Part shown: positions 58,801 through 64,000 of the stretch, one piece after another
Numbering within the stretch: position 1 is the first letter of the stretch
Layout of the letters: each line of letters begins with the position of its first letter
Origin: Sipunculus nudus
Lineage: Eukaryota; Annelida; Sipuncula; Golfingiida; Sipunculidae
Length of the DNA stretch: 64,000 nucleotides
Assembly: GCA_026874595.1 (NCBI GenBank)
Contig: CM049320.1
Coordinates: forward strand, 10,485,464 to 10,549,463
Direction: 5' to 3'
The notes under the pieces: model-generated
Told to the model about the DNA's origin: nothing
What the model saw: only the letters and a program-made list of their open reading frames with translations
Databases searched by the model: none
Program-made: the position numbers and the translations under genes

Positions 58801-59044
58801 TATTGGCTCATGCCTTGCATTACATTTCATTGGGCTACAACTGATTTGTCCCACATGCCCCGCCTCCTTGGTTGAAGGTCACGCGTGTAATTTTTTTTTT
58901 GGCTACGCACCAGTTCTTTGCCATATTAGGAAAATCGCCATGCAACTTCACTTGCATGGTCACTTTTCATGACCCTGTGATGCAAGCCGATTTGAACGTA
59001 CAGTTAGAACAAAGGAAAATACGCCGCATGTAGGACAAATGTAT

Positions 59045-59066
59045 ATGCATATATTTACATACACAC

Positions 59067-59120
<54 letters not shown>
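59045..59120. repeat. (AT)n microsatellite with interruptions
   Basis: AT repeats with 'tttacatacacacata' and 'tatacata' interruptions, then about 40 bp uninterrupted. Confidence 0.93.
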
Positions 59121-59122
<2 letters not shown>

Positions 59123-59844
59123 TCTGAAAGAAACAACTTCTAGAGTGCTCGATCGTTTGGAACCTTTGAGCTGTTTTGTTGAGACTGGAAAAAAAGGATG
59201 TGAGTTCAATATTAACGTCATTGTACGATGCGTACTAAACTGGGAACATTGAATGTACTTCAGTCAATTGAAAGTGACATGTATGCTTACATGAGCTGTG
59301 AAAAAAAAAACATCGCCCATGCAGGTTGGAAAATCCCCACCCCATTTTATGTGTTATTATTTAAACGTTCTCCTTAAACCTACCGCACCCGCTGTCTGCC
59401 CAGGTGCCCCAGCCAGGTGTTGTGACGTCATCGAGCACCTGCCGTCTCACCAATCATCTCCAGGCTCCGGCGGCTGATTATTCACGATGCTTAGGAATAA
59501 ACACATCATAATATAAACACGTAAACACGACTTTGTTACTCAGGTCAGAAAATAGACGGTACTTGTACACATGTTTCAAATTATAAAAAAGGCTATGGGT
59601 GTTATACACTACAAATTGATACTATGGCAATGTGACCTAAGCAAACCGATAATAACGGGTTTTACTGATGCATCACGTATGAAAAGTATAATGATGTTAC
59701 TGTTGTGTATCTTATTTCGTTAATTTTGTTTTTAATATCATAAACACGAAATTCATGAAACCTTAATGTAGGGGATATAAAATGTACATTATTAAACTGG
59801 AAATGAGGTTCACATTTTAAAGGCTTAATTTAGTATATCCGTGC
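59121..59844. other. Gene-free stretch with an E-box/CRE cluster
   Basis: No exon recognised; the motif cluster at 59401-59441 is given separately. Confidence 0.4.
59401..59441. promoter_or_regulatory. E-box and CRE cluster
   Basis: CAGGTG (59401), CAGGTG (59414), a palindromic TGACGTCA (59423-59430) and CACCTG (59436) lie in 41 bp, with CCAAT at 59450. It lies about 2.4 kb upstream of the first visible exon of the LRR gene and could belong to its promoter, but the transcription start is unknown. Confidence 0.3.
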
Positions 59845-60412
59845 ATAACGACCAACTCGACCTCTTTTTCTCACGGTCCCAATTCGTTTTTTACTCTTTA
59901 TATCAGACCACGCAAAGACGACCGGCTTCTGTGGCTCAGGGATAAAGCACTTGGCTCAAAGCCGGGAGATCGTGAGTTCGAATCTCAGCCGAGGCTGTTA
60001 GATATTTCACGGTCGGCCCCTACCCAGGGTGAGCGCACTGCAGGCTTAATGGGGAGACTTTGCCCCCACAGTCCTGTTTCATTCACAAACGAGTGCGCCT
60101 TTCGGGGGTTCCTCAGTATTATGACCCAGCAATTGGGATAACTTACACCAAGGACCCGCAGGAGTGATACACCGAGCCTGGTGACGCCAGAATTATCGCA
60201 CGTAAGCCCCTGTCACGTAGTCTGGGATGGAATACTGCAGATTTATAATAGTTAGTCAAGCGAGCATTAAAAAATGGGCGCGGTTTTCTCCACCAAAATA
60301 TAATTGGGGGAAAGGAAAAAAATTAAAAAGACCTCGCAAAAACGAAAACCTCGAAAATGCGACCACTCTATCAAGGTCCAATTGGTGGTCGTTATTTCGG
60401 GGATCCATTGCA
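59845..60412. mobile_element. ACGACCACC element interrupted by a SINE
   Basis: The left part (59845-59930: 'taacgaccaactcgacctct', 'tctttatatcagaccacgca') and the right part (about 60336-60412: 'cctcgaaaatgcgaccactc', 'ggtggtcgttatttcgggga') align in order with the intact copy at 56525-56705. The SINE lies exactly where the two halves would join. Confidence 0.65.
59931..60335 (+). mobile_element. SINE family A, copy 3, nested
   Basis: 'ccggcttctgtggctcaggg' is followed by the B box 'gagttcgaatctcagc', 'cacggtcggcccctaccc', 'agggtgagcgcactgcaggc' and 'tatgacccagcaattgggat'. It ends in 'ctccaccaaaatata' and an A-rich tail. It sits inside the ACGACCACC element; AAAGAC on the left and AAAGAC on the right of the insertion suggest a short target-site duplication, although its exact length is unclear. 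Confidence 0.82.
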
Positions 60413-60532
60413 TATTCTTTGTTTAATATGTATAAGGATGAATAAATCAGATACGCTACATCCTAGTGTAAGGAATCGATTGTTTAATCATGTTCGATGA
60501 CGTAAGATAAAAGCAACCATTCATCGATTATT

Positions 60533-60762
60533 GCCTCCGCCAGGAGGGTATGAGTTCATCCCCGTTCGTATGTGTGTGTGTGTGTTTGTTTACCACATAA
60601 TTCACGCAATCATGAACGGAATCTCAAGAAATTTTCAGGGCATTTCGGGAATGGGCCAATAAAGAATCGGTTAGATTTTGGTGTGGAGGTAATCAAGTGG
60701 TATTCACAAATGCACATTAACTTATGCTTGAATGAATGATTGACCAAACACCTGGCGGAGGC
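60533..60762 (+). mobile_element. 'GCCTCCGCCAG' MITE, complete copy
   Basis: Perfect 11-bp terminal inverted repeats, GCCTCCGCCAG (60533-60543) and CTGGCGGAGGC (60752-60762), bound a 230-bp element. Inside are 'gagggtatgagttcatcc', a (GT)n run, 'atcatgaacgg' and 'ttttcagggcatttcggga', shared with the truncated copy at 28.91-29.10 kb. Similar sequences are, from memory, widespread in marine invertebrate genomes. Confidence 0.8.
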
Positions 60763-61149
60763 TTGATTCCTTAGAATGCAGATTTCTAGTTACTCTATCC
60801 TTTCTGTGTGCTCCAGTTCTTTCCTTTTCGAAATCTGATGGACTGGTCGTCATTTTACAGCACTGGTCATAAAGCTTTTCAAATCTGTAGAGACTCCTGC
60901 CCATACACATAAGTATACCACATCAATCGTTGTCAGTGTTCACATAAAGACTATACAATGAACCAGCATGGCTGTTCTTATATCTCTCTATGTAATATAT
61001 AAAACACCATATTATGTCACTAGTTCTCCCTGCTGCATGCAGAGTCGCTCTGTCAACTTGTGTAGTGGGTGTCACTCTGACGTCACTACTGTGACGTATG
61101 TCACTTTGCTGGTTGCTATAAAGGTGTGCAATTACACTGGGTCGTTGCG

Positions 61150-61262
61150 GATCTGCTGTAGCTCAGACGGTCACGGGTTCAATTCCCATCGGCAGTAAAC
61201 CGACTTGTATTCACGTTCCATTCCTCTTTCAAGTCTCCATAAACCATGATGGTATGGTGATG
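61150..61262 (+). mobile_element. SINE family B, copy 2, anticodon arm deleted
   Basis: An A box TAGCTCAGACGG (61159-61170) and B box GGTTCAATTCC (61176-61186) lie only a few bases apart, too close for a tRNA, so the anticodon arm is missing. The body 'catcggcagtaaaccgactt' and 'gttccattcctc' matches the copy at 44.1 kb. A fragment resembling the body's end ('atgaaccagcatggc') lies at 60957-60973. Confidence 0.55.
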
Positions 61263-61754
61263 ATAACTGTGAATAATAATTACCTAGAGATACCGCTGTA
61301 GTTGTCGGTACCTGGGTCCTGCCCTTCTGATGTTTCTGACAGACTTAAATTCTGAGATTGTTTTTCCCAAATATATGTATATCACTTCTGGCATATGTAT
61401 AATTGCTGATTATCATTATATGAAGAAGCAACCGATTTAACCGATCATATAGAAAAATGCATAGATATAATCGATTTATCGACATAATAATAGTGTTCCG
61501 GAAAGTTTCTGACCAATAAAATTGAAAATGTAATTTCCATACCGTTTGGTTACTTACTTTATCTCCTAAGAAGCAGGAGACTTCACGTTTCGGGCTCATT
61601 TGATTAGTATTAAAAAATATTTTCGAACTTTGAATTATTGCAATAGAAATTTATATACTTTTTAATCCCACCTCCAAAGCCTAATTTTTACTCTTTTTAG
61701 TAAATAAACATCATTTGAGTATTGTATTACTAATTATTTTCTTTTCTTTTTCAG

Positions 61755-61893
61755 ATACAAGGTTTGAGGACATGAAAGGGTCAACACATGATTTTCGATG
61801 ATGTAAAGCAGATAGTTACCGTTTGAAACAGTTCATATGAATTCACGTAAGCGGATTTGAGAAGAACTTACGCTTCGGAACGCTGACGTCACA
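61755..61893 (+). other. 5' UTR part of the LRR exon
   Basis: A strong pyrimidine-rich acceptor (ttttctttttcag, ending 61754) starts the exon 139 bp before the ATG, so at least one upstream non-coding exon must exist. Upstream ATGs at 61772, 61788 and 61798 are present; the in-frame one at 61798 stops at once (ATG ATG TAA), so none extends the protein. Confidence 0.6.
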
Positions 61894-63582
61894 ATGATGC
61901 TCACGGACACAGGAATCCCCGTGGCTTTGCTTCTGTATCTGCTTACGTCACTATCAGAAGTGATGACGTCAGACATCTACTGCCCCGAGACATTCCCTTG
62001 TAACTGCACGGCAGAGTCAATATGGCTGAATGGCAGACTTTATCAACACCGCGTGATAGACTGTAGCCATCGCCATCTTGACGAAGTGCCAGATTTTTCT
62101 CAGCTGCGCAACAGGTTTTATCATCGTCTGTTGTTACAGGACAACAATATTAGGCAAATAAACAGCCATGCGTTTTCTGGGTTGGCTGTCCGCTATCTGA
62201 ATCTGACTAATAACCCACTGACATTCGAAGGAGTCAAAGAAGACTCATTCAGTGGTCTGACTAAGTTAGTAAACCTCTCTATTTCACATTGTGAACTTAT
62301 AAGCACCCCTCGGGCAATGGCGGTGTTGACTAAACTCCGGACTTTGGATTTATCACATAACAGAATAACGATATTACTCGAAGGGGTCATGAAACAATTA
62401 CGACATCTAGTCCATCTAGACGTCAGTCATAACAAAGTAGAGTTTACTTGGCCATATTACGCTTTTTCTAATATGAAGCGGTTAAAGTATTTAAACGTGG
62501 CTCATAACGAGCTGGAAAACATTCCCACAGCTTTAGAGCAAACTCCTGCACTTACCCATTTTGACGCCAGCTGGAACCGAATCGACGGGTTTCTCCCGGA
62601 ATACTTCAAACACGCTCCAAATTTGGTGCATGTTGACTTGCGTAGGAATCCAATCTCGTTTGAAGGTAGATCCGAACTATTTAAGTTTCTTCCTAACCTG
62701 CAGTATCTACATCTTAGCCATTGTAACATTCCGCGCTTGTATCCCGCCGTTTTCCAGAAACCTACCAATATATCCAGTTTGACAGTAGCCTGGTGCAATG
62801 TTTCGCATATTGATTCCAATTTCTTCACATTGTTTCCTGCCCTGAAACATCTCAATATTCAAGGCAATCCTCTACCAATGCAGATAAAATATTTTGTTGG
62901 TATTGAGGACAGTCTAGAGACATTACACGTGGACAATATGCACGTTTCAAATTTCTCTTTAAATCACTTGAAATATTTTTCTCAACTGAAATCCGTGTAT
63001 GCAACGCGTAACAATATTGGATCTTTTAAGCCCTACAGTATGTATGGTGTGATGAAACGCAGTATGTGGCTCCACCTGGATTATAGCAAGGTAACTACTT
63101 TCCACCACACAGCATTTGATCTGCTTGATTTCCCAGCTGTGTTGTCCTTAAAAGGAGTTAACTTAAAGAGGTTGGACTTTATTGTGAGAGATCCATGTCG
63201 GTTTAGTGGGATATCTATAAATGTGGAAGAAAATCCTATAGACTGTGACTGTCCGCTCAGGGAACTAGAAGCTAAAAAGATCGTTAACTTGACTGGCACC
63301 TGCGCAACACCGCTTAGGGAAAAAGGCAAACTGTTGTCATGGAAACCAGATTTTAAAAATCGTGACAGTTATTTCAGTGGACAGCCATCAAACAGTTGTG
63401 TTATCAACGTTAACGAGACGTTAAGATATGACTGCACGTGCGGCGTTTGGAAATTTTACAATGACACAAGTTTTTGTCCGGTTTCTGTATACTCGATCTC
63501 CTCCGCCAGTTTGCTACCTAATGTAAACTTATTTGCTTTACTTTTTGTTTTCATATTTACCCTCAGTTCATTTAAGTGCTAA
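61894..63582 (+). CDS. Secreted/GPI-type leucine-rich-repeat protein, 562 aa
   Basis: One coding exon. Residues 1-25 form a signal peptide (hydrophobic core VALLLYLLTSL). An N-terminal LRR cap has C30-x5-C36-x-C38 and C57. Around thirteen LRRs follow, with recognisable LxxLxLxxN cores such as LRTLDLSHNRI, LVHLDVSHNKV and LKYLNVAHNEL. A C-terminal cap begins with C451-x-C453 and C470, and further cysteines (C502 and a CTCG pair) lie downstream. The last 20 residues (LFALLFVFIFTLSSFKC) are hydrophobic with almost no cytoplasmic tail, as expected for a GPI-anchor signal; a very short-tailed membrane protein is the alternative. There is no kinase, Ig or TIR domain, so this is not a Toll receptor. 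The role (adhesion, matrix or pattern recognition) is inferred from the fold. No AATAAA is clear before 64,000, so the 3' UTR may run out of the window. Confidence 0.9.
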   Translation: MMLTDTGIPVALLLYLLTSLSEVMTSDIYCPETFPCNCTAESIWLNGRLYQHRVIDCSHRHLDEVPDFSQLRNRFYHRLLLQDNNIRQINSHAFSGLAVRYLNLTNNPLTFEGVKEDSFSGLTKLVNLSISHCELISTPRAMAVLTKLRTLDLSHNRITILLEGVMKQLRHLVHLDVSHNKVEFTWPYYAFSNMKRLKYLNVAHNELENIPTALEQTPALTHFDASWNRIDGFLPEYFKHAPNLVHVDLRRNPISFEGRSELFKFLPNLQYLHLSHCNIPRLYPAVFQKPTNISSLTVAWCNVSHIDSNFFTLFPALKHLNIQGNPLPMQIKYFVGIEDSLETLHVDNMHVSNFSLNHLKYFSQLKSVYATRNNIGSFKPYSMYGVMKRSMWLHLDYSKVTTFHHTAFDLLDFPAVLSLKGVNLKRLDFIVRDPCRFSGISINVEENPIDCDCPLRELEAKKIVNLTGTCATPLREKGKLLSWKPDFKNRDSYFSGQPSNSCVINVNETLRYDCTCGVWKFYNDTSFCPVSVYSISSASLLPNVNLFALLFVFIFTLSSFKC

Positions 63583-64000
63583 TATTTATTTATATCCTGG
63601 CCGGAGGGCTGTATCACTTGAAGCTAATGGCACTCGGAGAGCACATATAGTTGAAGCATTCGGATATCAGAGTCGGCGATAGATGTGTGCGTTCCAGTCA
63701 ACTTATAGTTTTAGTTTGTCTTCTTCCTATCATTTCCTTGTCCGGGAACGACGTACCTTCACTAGCTGTGGTCATCACAAGTACACGCCCTTCACTCAAA
63801 GTGAGGGGCTTGCTTGTTATTAGTATACAGATGAAATTTTCAGTGTCGAGTACTGAATTGACGAGTGTAGTGATATTTGAGAAGTTTACGAAGGAGTATA
63901 TCATAGCAGTATCATAGAAACACGGTGACCTTACTTAACATCGTTTATTTGCATGTTAATTACCTGTCTTACGGGAATGGAACCGCATACGGTGACCTTA
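63583..64000. other. Probable 3' UTR and flank of the LRR gene
   Basis: No further exon is recognised. Hexamers resembling AATAAA are absent. The open frames here are short and lack protein character. Confidence 0.35.

Noticed and set aside
60533-60762. Intrinsic-terminator-like hairpin from the GCCTCCGCCAG inverted pair
   Set aside because: The arms are 208 bp apart and the sequence matches a second copy elsewhere, so it is a MITE.

Overview
This is eukaryotic, AT-rich, repeat-laden DNA. It has spliced genes with GT-AG introns, tRNA-derived SINEs, 5'-truncated LINEs, many short terminal-inverted-repeat elements, long (AT)n and poly-G/poly-C tracts, and satellite arrays. The repeat families (elements opening with runs of 'gtccgtccgt', 'CCAAGATGGCCGCC' repeats, 'GCCTCCGCCAGGAGG' MITEs, a NACHT-LRR gene and an extracellular LRR protein) suggest a marine lophotrochozoan, most likely a mollusc. 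I cannot name the species from sequence alone.

Only two protein-coding genes are well supported. Near the left end (5.3-9.1 kb, + strand), four exons with matching splice phases encode an NLR-like protein of about 854 aa: a charged N-terminal segment, a pre-NACHT region, a NACHT NTPase with Walker A GEPGVGKST and Walker B LFLLDGYDE, and a C-terminal LRR-like region. Near the right end (61.76-63.58 kb, + strand), a single coding exon encodes a 562-aa secreted or surface LRR protein with signal peptide, cysteine caps and a hydrophobic C-terminus that looks like a GPI-anchor signal. A possible small cysteine-rich exon lies on the minus strand at 12.2-12.5 kb, with good splice sites at both ends. 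Both main genes are of types used in recognition or adhesion, but nothing in the sequence shows that they work together.

The intervening 52 kb holds no convincing gene. It contains a 1.49-kb hAT-like non-autonomous transposon (706-2198); three copies of one SINE family (3.2, 34.9 and 59.9 kb) and two of another (44.1, 61.15 kb); and two copies of an LTR-like element with an internal tRNA-like sequence (33.25, 42.97 kb). There are also remnants of three LINE reverse-transcriptase genes (44.66-45.9, 53.98-54.6 and 58.38-58.7 kb), a 31-bp minisatellite (11.3-11.9 kb), a 44-bp satellite of about 30 units (20.0-21.3 kb), longer-period tandem arrays (4.15-5.0, 25.0-26.2, 27.3-27.8 and 31.1-31.3 kb) and several MITE families, some nested.

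Possible regulatory sequence includes dense E-box clusters at 46.2 and 50.5 kb that share an arrangement of motifs, an E-box/CRE cluster at 59.4 kb upstream of the LRR gene, and a perfect DR1 nuclear-receptor half-site pair at 35.87 kb. All family assignments rest on reading motifs by eye; no database search was possible.
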